Source: Pseudodesulfovibrio sp. JC047 | Lineage (GTDB): Bacteria > Desulfobacterota > Desulfovibrionia > Desulfovibrionales > Desulfovibrionaceae | Direction of reading: 5' to 3' | DNA length: 64,000 nt | Assembly: GCF_010468615.1 (NCBI RefSeq) | Contig: NZ_WUEH01000011.1 | Location: 62,001 to 126,000 of the forward strand | Part shown: positions 44,127-54,222 of the stretch, one piece after another | Layout: every line of letters begins with the position of its first letter | Position numbering within the stretch: the stretch's first letter is position 1 | The notes under the pieces: generated by a model | What the model was told of the DNA's origin: nothing | Databases searched by the model: none | Seen by the model: only the letters and a program-made list of their open reading frames with translations | Position numbers and translations under genes: made by a program

Positions 44127-45874
44127 CGATCAAGCCCCAGTCGGCGAGTGGTGTCTGGAGTTGGCAGGCCATTTTCGTCCAAGCCTCTGATACGATAGTA
44201 TCTGGACCGGGCTGTATAAAATTCATCACGGTTCAGAGGCGGGATGGCAATGCCCCGTCCCGAGGTCCCGTGGTCCGTAAAGAAACGGGCTGGCAGATCG
44301 TCGTCTGTGGCTGAGAATCCGTGTGCCGCATTCATGATTCGTTCATTGTAGATGATTCGCTCGCCGATTTCCAACAAGTCCTGTCCTGAGAAGGAAACGC
44401 CAGTGACCGCGATGAACGCCTTGGTGTATTCTTCCAGACTGGCAGCTAGAAAGGTGTATCGGCAGGCGGTCAGGGAATCCACCACCGCATTCAGGTCTTC
44501 GGCGAGTTTGATGATGCGCGCCTTGCCATTGAAAGAAAATCGATCCGTGGCAACGGGTTTTCGGAGAATTTCGTGACTCAGAGCATTGGCCCGTGAATGA
44601 CAGCCCCCCCGGGTATTGGTGGCATAGGCCAGGGCCATACCATAGGCTCCGCGTGGGTCATAGGCCGGGAGCTCCATCCCTTTGACGGACATGGACCATT
44701 CCGGGTGCCCATGCGCCTTGGCATATCGTCGTGACCCCTGTCCCAATGCGTGATCGTGGGCCATGGCCGAGATCGTGTCCAAGAGTGTGGTTGATGAGAA
44801 ATCTTCGCCAGTGTGTTCCCTGAAACAAGCTAAAGTTGCTCCGGTAGATATCGGGTCCAGCCCGAGCTGGCCGCAGAGGGTGTGGGCGGAAAGCGCCAGT
44901 TCTTTGTCTGGATTGTCGATCAGGGCGGTGAAGTGTGCCATGGCTTCATAGTCCGGCATGGTGCGGCCGTTTCGAGCGATTTTCTTGCAGCGAATATGAC
45001 ACCCGCTGCACCCGTGAGATGTTGGGGTAAAAGCCGAGTGAAATGCAACCACGTTGCAGCGACGGGCGTGGGGCCAGCGAGTTTTTTGGAAATTGTCGGT
45101 CGGCATCATGTTCCGGGAGTCCATGAGATCAAACAGCGCACCAGTTCCCCATTCGGAAAATCCATGCTGGCCCATCAGGACCGGAGAGGCTGCGGTCAGT
45201 CGCATGATGTCTGTGCGGGTCTCATCAAGAGCGTGTGGATCATGCACCGGGACTTCCCCCGTGCCGTGGACCGTGAGATATTTGAGATGCTTGGTTGCCC
45301 ATATCAGTCCGAGGCCGCCACGTGCCGCAGCGTGATGACGATCGATGACGATGGAGGCCAGTCGGGAGCCGTTTTCCGCTGCCGGGCCAATGCAGGCCAT
45401 GGCTCTGTGGTGTTTCTGGGAGGATTCGAGGTGGGCGAATACCTCGTCTATTGGTGTGCCCCACAGGGGCGTGGGCACGATACGGACATCGGCATCCGAG
45501 ATTTCGATACCGCAGGGGGTGTCACTGTGTCCGGTAATGATCAGCCCGTCATACCCGGCGTGTTTCAAGTGCGTGGCCAGGGTACCTCCGACCGAACAAT
45601 CGCAGATGGCACCTGTCAGGGGCGAGCGGGACATGATGGTGCCACGGCCCGATGTTGGGGCAGCTGTGCCGGTCAGTGGGCCGGTGAAAATGAGGAGAGG
45701 TAATGCCGGATCAGTCCAGTGCCGGGTGGCGTGCGGGGCCAGAAAGTGCCCGGCCATGCCTCGACCGCCAAGATAAGTGCGGTATATCTCGGTGTCCGGA
45801 TGCTCAAGCGAGACCGTTTGAGTGGTCAAATTGATATGCAGGACGGTGCCTGTCCAGCCGAAAGGTGTCTTCAT
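44123..45874 (-). CDS. Aldehyde ferredoxin oxidoreductase (tungsten pterin family)
   Basis: A 583-residue AOR-family enzyme that oxidises aldehydes to acids with ferredoxin, cytoplasmic. YLGGRGMAGHFL and FTGPLTGTAAPTSGR are the N-terminal family motifs, and ARGGLGLIWATKHLK is the pterin-binding region. The [4Fe-4S] ligands are C289, C292 and C296 in GCSGCHIRC, with a fourth Cys in LTACRY near residue 470. It is the first gene of an operon with the aldolase-like and CPBP genes. Confidence 0.92.
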   Translation of the reverse strand: MKTPFGWTGTVLHINLTTQTVSLEHPDTEIYRTYLGGRGMAGHFLAPHATRHWTDPALPLLIFTGPLTGTAAPTSGRGTIMSRSPLTGAICDCSVGGTLATHLKHAGYDGLIITGHSDTPCGIEISDADVRIVPTPLWGTPIDEVFAHLESSQKHHRAMACIGPAAENGSRLASIVIDRHHAAARGGLGLIWATKHLKYLTVHGTGEVPVHDPHALDETRTDIMRLTAASPVLMGQHGFSEWGTGALFDLMDSRNMMPTDNFQKTRWPHARRCNVVAFHSAFTPTSHGCSGCHIRCKKIARNGRTMPDYEAMAHFTALIDNPDKELALSAHTLCGQLGLDPISTGATLACFREHTGEDFSSTTLLDTISAMAHDHALGQGSRRYAKAHGHPEWSMSVKGMELPAYDPRGAYGMALAYATNTRGGCHSRANALSHEILRKPVATDRFSFNGKARIIKLAEDLNAVVDSLTACRYTFLAASLEEYTKAFIAVTGVSFSGQDLLEIGERIIYNERIMNAAHGFSATDDDLPARFFTDHGTSGRGIAIPPLNRDEFYTARSRYYRIRGLDENGLPTPDTTRRLGLDR

Positions 45875-45967
45875 GGCGAGAGAATTTCATGAACCGTTTG
45901 AAAAGGCAACCGGGTCGGCGTCTTGACCCCGTCAATGAAATGGGTATTCTTGATCGCCGGAGGACCC

Positions 45968-46498
45968 ATGGCCGAAAAGAAGATAGATAAAGCCCGTCGA
46001 AATTTCCTGTTCGGGGCAGTACGTCGATTCAAAAACGAAGACCCGGATCAGATCGAAGCCTCGACCGCTGAGTGTGTGGATTTGATCAAGCAGGCCAATG
46101 CCCTGTATGTGGACGGTGACTTCGAAGCCGCGCGCGATGCGTATCGGGACTGTCTCAAATCCGACCAGAACGACGCGGATATTCGCTATCGACTGGGGGT
46201 GTGTCAGTACCGGGTCGGTAAATATCGGCAAGCCAAGTTGGAATTTGAACGGACACTGCGCATTGACCGGACTTATCAGGACGCGTTTTTGTATCTGGGG
46301 TTGACGCTGGTTCGACTCGGAAAACCGGAAAAGGCTCCGGCATTGTGGTCACAGTATTTCAACATCAAGGCTGTGGTCGTGCAACGCGAATTGAATTTAC
46401 AGATCGGTTTATTGGAAAATGGGGAATCCGATCCTGCTGACACCATTGCCGAGGCCGTGGAAAAGGCCATTGAGCAAGCTGGTTCTGCGGTGGGATAA
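45968..46498 (+). CDS. Tetratricopeptide-repeat protein
   Basis: A 176-residue protein. The basic N-terminus (KARRNFLFGAVRRF) is followed by about three TPR units, the clearest being ALYVDGDFEAARDAYRDCLK and DADIRYRLGVCQYRVGKYRQA. The C-terminus is acidic and helical. The start at 45968 follows GGAGG; the frame opens earlier without one. TPR proteins act as protein-binding scaffolds; the partner is unknown. No signal peptide. Confidence 0.85.
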   Translation: MAEKKIDKARRNFLFGAVRRFKNEDPDQIEASTAECVDLIKQANALYVDGDFEAARDAYRDCLKSDQNDADIRYRLGVCQYRVGKYRQAKLEFERTLRIDRTYQDAFLYLGLTLVRLGKPEKAPALWSQYFNIKAVVVQRELNLQIGLLENGESDPADTIAEAVEKAIEQAGSAVG

Positions 46499-46550
46499 AA
46501 GAGGATGCGATTGGCGTTCGCCGTCTTTTCCGAACGATCGAATATTTGAA

Positions 46551-46589
46551 GGAAAGCTCAGAATCACGTGGTGGTCCTGAGCTTTCTTC
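46551..46589. terminator. Bidirectional terminator between convergent genes
   Basis: A perfect 10-bp stem, GAAAGCTCAG (46552-46561) with CTGAGCTTTC (46577-46586), has short T-runs on the plus strand side. It lies between the TPR gene and the convergent unknown gene. Confidence 0.7.
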
Positions 46590-46626
46590 ATACTTAACGT
46601 GTCGTGTGATGGTCCGCTCAAGCGGG

Positions 46627-47100
46627 TCAGCAGTTTCCTTTGACTTTGTCCGTACTTGCCTGTTGCGCGACTTTGGTCATTTGGGCACGAATGTAATTGG
46701 CTGCGACATCACCGAGATCGTTGGTGTCGGACGCGGCCAGTCCGTGTTCGTGAAGATCCTTGTCAATTTGTTGTTCCATCCGTTCGGATTCGAGAAACAT
46801 GATGTAGGCGAGGACCAGTGCGGCATTGTTATTGTCACAGCCGTCACAGAGTAGCTCAATGTTTTCCGGGGCCACGGTTTCAAGCAACCTATCAATGAAC
46901 ATGATGATCCATTTTTCATACAGATCGTGCATGATCGGAGGGATGAGGCCGGCTATTTTTTCTGGAGCGTTGCCTGAAATGCCAGTCACAGCCATGAATT
47001 CGTTGAGTGCTTCAAGGCGTCTGTTTTCATCCTGTTCCTCCACCTTGTTTATGATGGTGGCAAAAATATGTTCACGTATTTGTTTTGGCGTCATGCTCAT
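46627..47100 (-). CDS. Unknown helical protein, 157 residues
   Basis: No family recognised. It is acidic and predicted all-helical, without membrane spans or signal peptide. A LCDGCDNNNAA segment sits at about 84-94 and the protein ends in Cys. The N-terminus MSMTPKQIREHIFATIINKVEE is well formed, and coding composition matches the neighbours. It is divergent from the DUF401 membrane protein gene. Confidence 0.72.
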   Translation of the reverse strand: MSMTPKQIREHIFATIINKVEEQDENRRLEALNEFMAVTGISGNAPEKIAGLIPPIMHDLYEKWIIMFIDRLLETVAPENIELLCDGCDNNNAALVLAYIMFLESERMEQQIDKDLHEHGLAASDTNDLGDVAANYIRAQMTKVAQQASTDKVKGNC

Positions 47101-47259
47101 TTGGGAAAAACTCCACTGTTTATCAATCTCATTTCGTCATTCATAACATAGCGTAATGTGCATCTTCGAGCAAGCCGATGAGAAAAATCCGTTTTCTTTT
47201 AAACAGAATAGGCGTATTCACATGCCCTATATCAAAATCGAGCTTCAAGGATGCTCCAT

Positions 47260-48546
47260 ATGGAATCTCTTATTACCACACTTGTGCCATTTCTCAAGGT
47301 CCTGTTCGCTTTTATTCTCATGCTTTTCGGAATGCGGATGAAAATCGGTCTCGGCCTTTCAATTCTCATTGGTGGAATTGTCATGGGGTTCTTGTTTGGT
47401 CTCGGTCCGGTCCCCATCGTCAAAACAGGCCTTGTGGCCTTGACGCAGGAGAAATTCCTTTTTTTGCTCGCTATTGTCGGCCTGATTCTCGTGCTGTCTG
47501 ATGGCATGGAACGGTCGGGCCAATCCCGTCGGCTTATGGGAGCGTTGTCCGGGTTCCTGAAAAGTCCACGGCTGCGATTGCTTTTTTTCCCGGCTCTTAT
47601 CGGGCTGCTGCCCATGCCGGGCGGGGCGATTTTTTCTGCGCCCATGGTCAAGACTGTGTCCGAAAATATGCGGATCACCAATTCGGATCGGGCGGTCATC
47701 AACTATTGGTTCCGACACGTCTGGGAACTGGTTTGGCCCTTGTACCCGGCCATTATTCTGACACTTGGTCTGGCAGATATTCGTATTGTTGATTTGTTGT
47801 CCTGCACCTGGCCCGGAACGCCGGTCATGCTGTTGGCGGGGTGGTGGTTTTTCCTGCGCCCCGGCGTGCTGGATACCAGTGAATTGGTGGTCGAAGTCGT
47901 GCCGGAAGTCGGCAACAAGAGTGTGGCTCTTCGAGAGGGGATGCCGCTGTTGATCGCCATTGTTGGTGCGGTCAGTCTGGAAAGTCTGATTGATGTGTTT
48001 TTCCCGGCCATTCCCTTTGAGTTCGGTGTGATTGCCGCATTGGTGGCCGCAGTCCTTTGCGTGATGGTACAGAATGCGGATTTGGGACCGGGTTTTCTCA
48101 AGGAAGTGGTCAAGAAAAAGAGTCTGTGGTCCATCATTTTTGTCATCATGGCGATTTTCGTGTTCAAGGATATCATGAACGAAGCCGGAGTGGTCACGGA
48201 AATGGCCCGAGTGGCTGGTGGTGAGGCCGCTTTGTTTGCGTCCGCCATGTTCCTGCCCTTTTTGGTGGGTATGGTATCCGGTTTGAGCATGGCCTACGTG
48301 GGAGCGTCGTTCCCCTTGCTGCTCGGTGTTTTGCAATCTTTGGGAATGCAGGATCAGATGATGCCGTATTTGACATTGGGCATTTTTTCTGGATTGACCG
48401 GTGTCATGGCGTCACCTATTCATATCTGTTTTGTCCTCACATGTGAGTATTTTCAGTGTGATATCGGGCGTACCTGGAAGAAAGTTATTGGCCCGAGTAT
48501 CGTGTTTTTTCTGTCCGGCATTGTTCTTTTCTACTTGTTGAAATAA
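47260..48546 (+). CDS. DUF401 family membrane protein
   Basis: A 428-residue protein with about ten membrane spans. The conserved centre LLPMPGGAIFSAPMVK and NYWFRHVWELVWPLYPAIIL are typical of the DUF401 family, which belongs with ion-transporter-like proteins. Function undetermined. The start is taken as ATG 47260, since the ATG at 47251 is part of the AAGGATG ribosome site. It lies 97 bases before the next gene. Confidence 0.85.
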   Translation: MESLITTLVPFLKVLFAFILMLFGMRMKIGLGLSILIGGIVMGFLFGLGPVPIVKTGLVALTQEKFLFLLAIVGLILVLSDGMERSGQSRRLMGALSGFLKSPRLRLLFFPALIGLLPMPGGAIFSAPMVKTVSENMRITNSDRAVINYWFRHVWELVWPLYPAIILTLGLADIRIVDLLSCTWPGTPVMLLAGWWFFLRPGVLDTSELVVEVVPEVGNKSVALREGMPLLIAIVGAVSLESLIDVFFPAIPFEFGVIAALVAAVLCVMVQNADLGPGFLKEVVKKKSLWSIIFVIMAIFVFKDIMNEAGVVTEMARVAGGEAALFASAMFLPFLVGMVSGLSMAYVGASFPLLLGVLQSLGMQDQMMPYLTLGIFSGLTGVMASPIHICFVLTCEYFQCDIGRTWKKVIGPSIVFFLSGIVLFYLLK

Positions 48547-48643
48547 CGCAATAAGATCGTGCGACTTGCTGAATGTTCCTTTTTTCTGTAAACAGCGAGC
48601 CTTTGTGGTGGCGTATTTTAAACATGGACGAGGGGGACGATGA

Positions 48644-49024
48644 ATGAGCCAGTACGGTGACATCTTTACTGACGACCTGTTGCTGACGATTTTTCCCGCA
48701 GAGCGGACCGATGCCTTTTTCGAGGCGTTGTTTGGTGAAGCGGAAGAGGGAAGTTACGATATTGGACTTGGCTATGTCGGAGAGAATGATTCCGGCCTTG
48801 AATTCGAGATGCAACTCAAACAGCGGCCGGGGAAATGTCTGGCGTGTAACCTGACATTTGGGTTGCCGGAAGTTTTTGCCCGTCATCCCATTATCAATAT
48901 GCAGGGTGTGGCGGATGCCGTTGCCCAGGCCATTGGCCAAAAAACAGCTTCGTGGACCTTGGGCGCAACGCGTCAGGTTTCACGTGAATTGTCAGTTATT
49001 CCATTGACGATTCAGCCTGAATAG
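48644..49024 (+). CDS. Conserved-looking unknown protein, 126 residues
   Basis: Not recognised as a functional family. It is soluble and acidic; DLLLTIFPAERTDAFFEALFG is followed by a beta-rich centre (YDIGLGYVGENDSGLEFEMQL) and a single CLAC pair. The start has GGGGGACG upstream. It lies downstream of the DUF401 gene on the same strand and may share its transcript, which would end at the hairpin at 49051. Confidence 0.72.
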   Translation: MSQYGDIFTDDLLLTIFPAERTDAFFEALFGEAEEGSYDIGLGYVGENDSGLEFEMQLKQRPGKCLACNLTFGLPEVFARHPIINMQGVADAVAQAIGQKTASWTLGATRQVSRELSVIPLTIQPE

Positions 49025-49050
49025 ATTCTTTGTAAAAGATATTGAGAAAG

Positions 49051-49085
49051 CGGCCCGGAAACCACGGTTTCCGGGCCGTCTTGCG
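49051..49085. terminator. Terminator between convergent genes
   Basis: CGGCCCGGAAACC (49051-49063) pairs with GGTTTCCGGGCCG (49066-49078). The T-tract is poor on the plus strand, so termination may be partial. Confidence 0.65.
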
Positions 49086-49092
49086 TTTGAGA

Positions 49093-50019
49093 TTAGAGCG
49101 TGTCTACCTGCAACGGTTGTCCTTTTTCCGGGGCCAATCGCAGAGAGAGCGCGTCCTTGGAACACGCCTGAACGCACACGCCGCACCCCATGCATGTGTC
49201 TTTGCGGATCACGGCGGAATTGGCGTCAAAGCCGATGGCCTTGAATTGGCATTTTTCAGCACACAGTCCACATTTCACACATTGGTCCGCGTTGACATGC
49301 GCGATGTACCCGGAGGAACAGAGCATGTTCATGCCGAGTCGTTGGGCTTCCATGGCCCGACAGCAGCAGGAGCAGCAGTTGCAGATGGCGTAGAACCGAC
49401 CAAGCATGGCGTCCTTGAAGAATGCGTGGGACACATGGCCCCGGGCTTGTTCTGTCTTGATGATGCGAACCGCTTCGTCCTGAGAAATCTCACGAGAGGT
49501 GTCGGGATGGTGTTCCAGCATGAATGACACGAGCGGTTCCCCGATCAGGATGCAGACATCGATGGGAGTACACGGATTTTTCATGCTTCGGCGACAGGGG
49601 CAATCGATCACCGCGATTTTTTCCGGTGTATTGAGGATGATTTCGCGGGCGCGGGTATACGGGAGCACCTGTTCGGGCACCTCGGTATTGATAGGGCGAT
49701 TGAGCGTGACGAGCTTGACGGCTTCATTGAGCGGGAGGGCCTTGCCGTGATACGTATCGCTCCAGGTTGGTTTTTTTTGATTCGGATCACCGGTCCGATT
49801 GTTCTCGTTTTCCTGAAATGGTGAATGTTTGTTGATGATAAGGACCAGCGGTGCCCATAAAACTCGCCACCAGGGCGCCTTGTCTCCGGCAAGTCCAATA
49901 TACTGATAAATCCAGCGGCCATACACATACCCGTGGATGAATTCGAAAAGGGAAAGTCCCTGCTCTCGGCAGTTATGATAATAGTCAATGGTGGATTGTT
50001 TGACGAAGGGTATTTTCAT
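49093..50019 (-). CDS. Cys-rich protein with two [4Fe-4S] ferredoxin motifs
   Basis: A 308-residue protein. The C-terminal bacterial ferredoxin domain has CVKCGLCAEKC (247-257) and CMGCGVCVQAC (276-286). Upstream there are further Cys clusters: C140, C142, C150 and C156 (CPCR...C...DVC) and an exceptional CNCCSCCC at 213-220. The N-terminal 70 residues are aromatic, perhaps membrane-associated (WWRVLWAPLVLII). It is probably an electron-transfer or multi-cluster protein. No partner gene is adjacent. The role is unknown. Confidence 0.82.
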   Translation of the reverse strand: MKIPFVKQSTIDYYHNCREQGLSLFEFIHGYVYGRWIYQYIGLAGDKAPWWRVLWAPLVLIINKHSPFQENENNRTGDPNQKKPTWSDTYHGKALPLNEAVKLVTLNRPINTEVPEQVLPYTRAREIILNTPEKIAVIDCPCRRSMKNPCTPIDVCILIGEPLVSFMLEHHPDTSREISQDEAVRIIKTEQARGHVSHAFFKDAMLGRFYAICNCCSCCCRAMEAQRLGMNMLCSSGYIAHVNADQCVKCGLCAEKCQFKAIGFDANSAVIRKDTCMGCGVCVQACSKDALSLRLAPEKGQPLQVDTL

Positions 50020-50153
50020 ATGGAGTACAATGGTTGTATGTGCAACTGAATATCTTTAAACTTTACCGACCTGCACGATAAAGTCAACCGGATCGGACAC
50101 GACTTTCTCGTGTTTTTTTGCTAGGGAAGAGATGATCGGGAAGGAGAAAACCC

Positions 50154-50531
50154 ATGAAGAATGAACAGATGGCGTTGGCTCGGGAGCGAAATAGGCTGGC
50201 TATCAGCCGAACGCGGCTTGCCAATAAACGAACCTTTCTCGCGTGGTGTCGGACAGCACTCGCTTTCATGACGTTTGGATTTTTGCTGGAAAAAATCGAT
50301 GTCTTTCTCACATCGGGGCATCGGTCCATTACAGAATCCGTGCGTGCCGAATTGGGTGTGCTTGGGCAACTGGCGTTCATCGGCGGTCCTGTCTTGATGC
50401 TGTTCGCCGGGTGGCGATATTATCGATTGGAAAAGGAACTCGGTCCTTCCGGTACCGGGCTTTTCATTGTCCCGGAAGTGGTCTTGTTTGGCTGTATTCT
50501 GTGCGGCGTCCTTGTGTATGTTTTTTGGTAA
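50154..50531 (+). CDS. DUF202 family small membrane protein (YidH-like)
   Basis: 125 residues. The N-terminus (LARERNRLAISRTRLANKRTFLAWCRTALAFM) is the DUF202 signature, followed by three membrane spans. Function is not established for the family. A GGAAGGAG site precedes the ATG and a strong terminator follows. Confidence 0.85.
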   Translation: MKNEQMALARERNRLAISRTRLANKRTFLAWCRTALAFMTFGFLLEKIDVFLTSGHRSITESVRAELGVLGQLAFIGGPVLMLFAGWRYYRLEKELGPSGTGLFIVPEVVLFGCILCGVLVYVFW

Positions 50532-50564
50532 CAGACAGCAGGCCTTGTGTGACGAATGGGCACG

Positions 50565-50602
50565 AAAAAGGGGAAGTCCGTGTGGACTTCCCCTTTTTTT
50601 TT
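50565..50602. terminator. Bidirectional terminator between the DUF202 gene and typA
   Basis: AAAAAGGGGAAGTCC (50565-50579) pairs perfectly with GGACTTCCCCTTTTT (50584-50598). T-runs flank it on both strands. Confidence 0.93.
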
Positions 50603-50618
50603 GATGTGTGGTGGAAAT

Positions 50619-52463
50619 TTAGCTTTCCTTGGGCTTTTTTTTCTTGCCTTCTTCGCGATGGCGGGCCAGCGCGGACAATTCCATTTTCCGGAGACGAATG
50701 GAAATCGGTGTGACTTCAACCTGTTCGTCATCTTTGATGAAGTTCAGGGCATACTCCAGTGTCATGGGCTTGACCGGAGTCAGGATGACAGCTTCATCCT
50801 TGCCGGATGCGCGCATGTTGGTGAGTTTCTTTTCCTTGCTCGCGTTGACGTTGATGTCGTTGTCACGATTGTGCTCACCAATGATCATTCCTTCGTAGAC
50901 CGGATCGCCGGGAACGATGAAGATGCGGCCACGGGGTTCGAGGTTGAACAGGCCGTAGGCAACGCCTTTGCCCGCACGGTCAGCCACCAGAGAGCCGGTG
51001 TAGCGTGAGCTGAATTCACCGCGGTGTTCACCGTATCCCTCCAGATAGGAGTTCATGATGCCGGTGCCTTTGGTGTCGGTCAGGAATTCATCGCGATAGC
51101 CGATAAGTGATCGGGAAGGGACGGAAAATTCAAGGCGGACCCGGCCTGTGCCATTGTTGACCATGTTGGTCATGCGGCCTTTGCGGGTCTGAATCTTTTC
51201 GGTGACAATGCCCATGAAGTCTTCGTCGCAGTCAACGAACAGGTGTTCGATTGGCTCCATTTTGACGCCGTTTTCTTCTTTGATGATGACTTCGGGACGA
51301 CCAACAGACAATTCGAATCCTTCACGGCGCATCTGTTCGACCAGAATAGCCATCTGGAATTCACCACGGCCTTTGACCAGATAGGCGTCGCGGCTTTCGG
51401 TTTCTTCGACTTGAATCGCCACGTTGAGCAAGGTTTCCTTGTGGAGGCGTTCCTTGATCTTGTTGGTCTGAACGTGCTTGCCTTCCTTGCCTGCCAAGGG
51501 AGAGGTATTGATGCCGAAACGCATGGAAACGGTGGGTTCGTCAACCGTGATGCGGGGCAGGGCCTTGGGAGAATTTTTGGTGCAGATGGTGTCACCAATG
51601 TGAACGTCTTCAATGCCGGCTACGACAACGATGTCACCGGGTTGGCAGACCTCGGTCGGGACGACTTTCAGGCCATCGTAGGTCTGGAGCTTGGTGACTT
51701 TGAGCGGCAGGACTTTGCCTTCGTCAGCCAGACAGATGAGCTGATCATTGGACTGGGCTGCACCGTGGTGGATTTTGCCGATGGCCAGACGACCCAGATA
51801 GTCGGAGTAGGAAAGATCAGAGACAAGCATCTGAAACGGTTCGTTCGGATGGTATGTCGGGCCAGGCACTTTTTCGACGATCATATCCAGCAGGATATGC
51901 AGGTTTTCACCGCGTTCTTCTGCGGTCTTCATGGCGATGCCGTCACGACCAATGGCGTACAGCAACGGAAAATCGAGTTGCTCTTCGTTGGCGTCCAGAT
52001 CGATGAAAAGGTCATAGACTTCGTCCAGAACTTCATCGGGCCGGGCGTCCTGACGGTCAACCTTGTTGATGACCACCATGAGGGAAAGACCTTGTTCCAG
52101 CGCCTTTTTCAGGACGAAGCGTGTCTGGGGCAGCGGGCCTTCGGAGGCGTCCACCAGCAGAATGGCACCGTCGGCCATGGATAGGGAACGTTCGACCTCG
52201 CCACCGAAGTCGGCATGGCCGGGGGTGTCGATGATGTTAATTTTGGTGCCTTTCCAATTCACAGAGCAGTTCTTGGCGGCGATGGTGATGCCACGCTCGC
52301 GCTCCAGGTCCATGGAATCCATGATGCGTTCATCCACATCCTGGCCTTCGCGGAAGAGGCCCGACTGTTTGAACATGGCGTCCACCAGGGTGGTTTTGCC
52401 GTGGTCAACGTGGGCGATGATGGCGATATTGCGAAGCTCGGTGTTTTGTACTGTGTTGCTCAT
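50619..52463 (-). CDS. typA: Translational GTPase TypA/BipA
   Basis: A 614-residue ribosome-binding GTPase of the EF-G superfamily. G1 [10 protein letters not shown]2 RGITI, G3 DTPGHADF and G4 NKVDRQDA are all present. The C-terminal domain contains [23 protein letters not shown], characteristic of BipA. The start at 52463 is preceded by GGAGAG; the frame extends 24 codons upstream without a ribosome site. Involved in ribosome assembly and stress adaptation (family knowledge). Confidence 0.96.
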   Translation of the reverse strand: MSNTVQNTELRNIAIIAHVDHGKTTLVDAMFKQSGLFREGQDVDERIMDSMDLERERGITIAAKNCSVNWKGTKINIIDTPGHADFGGEVERSLSMADGAILLVDASEGPLPQTRFVLKKALEQGLSLMVVINKVDRQDARPDEVLDEVYDLFIDLDANEEQLDFPLLYAIGRDGIAMKTAEERGENLHILLDMIVEKVPGPTYHPNEPFQMLVSDLSYSDYLGRLAIGKIHHGAAQSNDQLICLADEGKVLPLKVTKLQTYDGLKVVPTEVCQPGDIVVVAGIEDVHIGDTICTKNSPKALPRITVDEPTVSMRFGINTSPLAGKEGKHVQTNKIKERLHKETLLNVAIQVEETESRDAYLVKGRGEFQMAILVEQMRREGFELSVGRPEVIIKEENGVKMEPIEHLFVDCDEDFMGIVTEKIQTRKGRMTNMVNNGTGRVRLEFSVPSRSLIGYRDEFLTDTKGTGIMNSYLEGYGEHRGEFSSRYTGSLVADRAGKGVAYGLFNLEPRGRIFIVPGDPVYEGMIIGEHNRDNDINVNASKEKKLTNMRASGKDEAVILTPVKPMTLEYALNFIKDDEQVEVTPISIRLRKMELSALARHREEGKKKKPKES

Positions 52464-52629
52464 TGTCTCTCCAATAATATGTAATGGGCGCTCGTAGCGC
52501 AGGCTGGGGGTACCCGAATTGTGTGGTGCTGGCAAGGATATATTGCTTCATTGTCCTAAATGGCATTCAAATTCCCGGAAGAATCGGGTAGGTTCGGGGT
52601 CCTCAGAACAACCACCCCATGGAGTCCTT

Positions 52630-54042
52630 ATGCCCAAAGAATACAGAATCGAACATGATAGTCTTGGTGAAGTTCAGGTCCTGACGGATGCGTATTATGG
52701 CGTTCAGACACAGCGTGCTCTCGAAAACTTCTATATTTCAGGTATTCCCATGTCGCATTATCCGCGACTTATTCAAGCTTTGGCCTATGTCAAACTGGCC
52801 GCAGCGGACGCCAACGCCTCGCTCGGGTTGTTGGATGAGGAGAAAAGCCGGGCCATTGCCCGGGCGTGCGAGGAAATTCTTTCCGGCAAGCTGCACGATC
52901 AGTTCGTGGTGGACGTGATGCAGGGCGGGGCCGGAACCTCTGCCAACATGAATGCCAATGAAGTCATCTGCAATCGTGCCTTGGAATTTTTGGGATTTGA
53001 AAAAGGCGACTACGAGCATTTGCACCCCTTGAATCATGTCAATATGTCACAGTCCACTAATGACGTGTACCCCTCGGCCTTGAATATCGCCTTGATTTTC
53101 GAGGTGCGAGAATTGATGGACGCCATGTTGCACCTGAAGAAGGCGTTTGCGGCCAAAGGACGGGAGTTTGCCGACGTGCTCAAGATGGGACGGACTCAGT
53201 TGCAGGATGCGGTTCCCATGACGCTGGGGCAGGAGTTCGCAGCTTGGGGGGTGATGGTTGGTGAAGACGTGCAGCGTTTGGATGAGGCCCAACATCTGGT
53301 CCACGAGATCAACATGGGTGCGACTGCTATCGGGACTGGATTGAACGCGCATCCTGATTATGCCCGGACCGTGACCGAAAAGCTGGTTGAATACACGACA
53401 TTGCAGCTTATTTCATCCCCGGACCTTGTGGAAGCGACGCAGGATACGGGTGCCTATGTGCAGTTGTCCGGCGTGCTCAAACGTGTTGCGGTCAAGCTGT
53501 CAAAGATTTGTAATGACTTGCGATTGCTGTCCAGCGGTCCCCGATGTGGTTTCAATGAGATCAACCTGCCGCCCATGCAGCCGGGGTCCTCGATTATGCC
53601 GGGCAAGGTCAATCCTGTCATTCCTGAAGTGGTCAATCAGGTCGCGTTCGCCGTGGTGGGCAAGGATGTCACCATCTCCATGGCTTCGGAAGCCGGTCAG
53701 CTCGAACTGAATGTCATGGAACCAGTGATCGGGTATTCCCTGTTTCAGTCCATGAACATGTTGCAGCGCGCGTGTCACACCTTGGCGGACAAGTGCGTGT
53801 CAGGTATTACGGCCAATCGTGAACGGTGTCATGACCTCGTGGCACAATCCATTGGACTGGTCACGGCATTGAATCCCATCATCGGATATGAACGTTCCGC
53901 CGAGATCGCCAAGGAGGCCATGAAAACAGGGCGGTCCGTTTATGAAATAGTTTTGGAAAAGGGATACCTGAGTCAGGAAGAAATTACGGACATCCTCAAA
54001 CCAGAGAACATGGTTAAGCCCCGGTATTACAGGCGTTCTTGA
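52630..54042 (+). CDS. aspA: Aspartate ammonia-lyase
   Basis: Deaminates aspartate to fumarate and ammonia. The 470-residue product has the superfamily signature GSSIMPGKVNP (containing the catalytic Ser loop), with TSANMNANEV and NMSQSTNDVYPSA in the other active-site regions. Aspartase rather than fumarase is favoured by the N-terminus RIEHDSLGEVQVLTDAYYGVQTQRA, but fumarase C cannot be excluded by eye. The start at 52630 has GGAG upstream. Confidence 0.88.
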   Translation: MPKEYRIEHDSLGEVQVLTDAYYGVQTQRALENFYISGIPMSHYPRLIQALAYVKLAAADANASLGLLDEEKSRAIARACEEILSGKLHDQFVVDVMQGGAGTSANMNANEVICNRALEFLGFEKGDYEHLHPLNHVNMSQSTNDVYPSALNIALIFEVRELMDAMLHLKKAFAAKGREFADVLKMGRTQLQDAVPMTLGQEFAAWGVMVGEDVQRLDEAQHLVHEINMGATAIGTGLNAHPDYARTVTEKLVEYTTLQLISSPDLVEATQDTGAYVQLSGVLKRVAVKLSKICNDLRLLSSGPRCGFNEINLPPMQPGSSIMPGKVNPVIPEVVNQVAFAVVGKDVTISMASEAGQLELNVMEPVIGYSLFQSMNMLQRACHTLADKCVSGITANRERCHDLVAQSIGLVTALNPIIGYERSAEIAKEAMKTGRSVYEIVLEKGYLSQEEITDILKPENMVKPRYYRRS

Positions 54043-54222
54043 GTCTGCGCTGATGTGAGCATTTTGGCGGTGAAGCGGTTGCGTCTTCGGTGGAAATGAC
54101 CATTTTCAGATTCGTTGGTATGACGGAGAATGGCCTGTTGTTGCCTTTTCATACGAGTTGCCGTACCTTTCTAGATAAAGTCCAGAGAGCAATTTTTACG
54201 ATGGATATTGAGGGAGGGGAAT

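Noticed and set aside
46098-46304. Overlapping small frames inside the TPR gene as possible nested genes
   Set aside because: They are out-of-frame shadows without ribosome sites.
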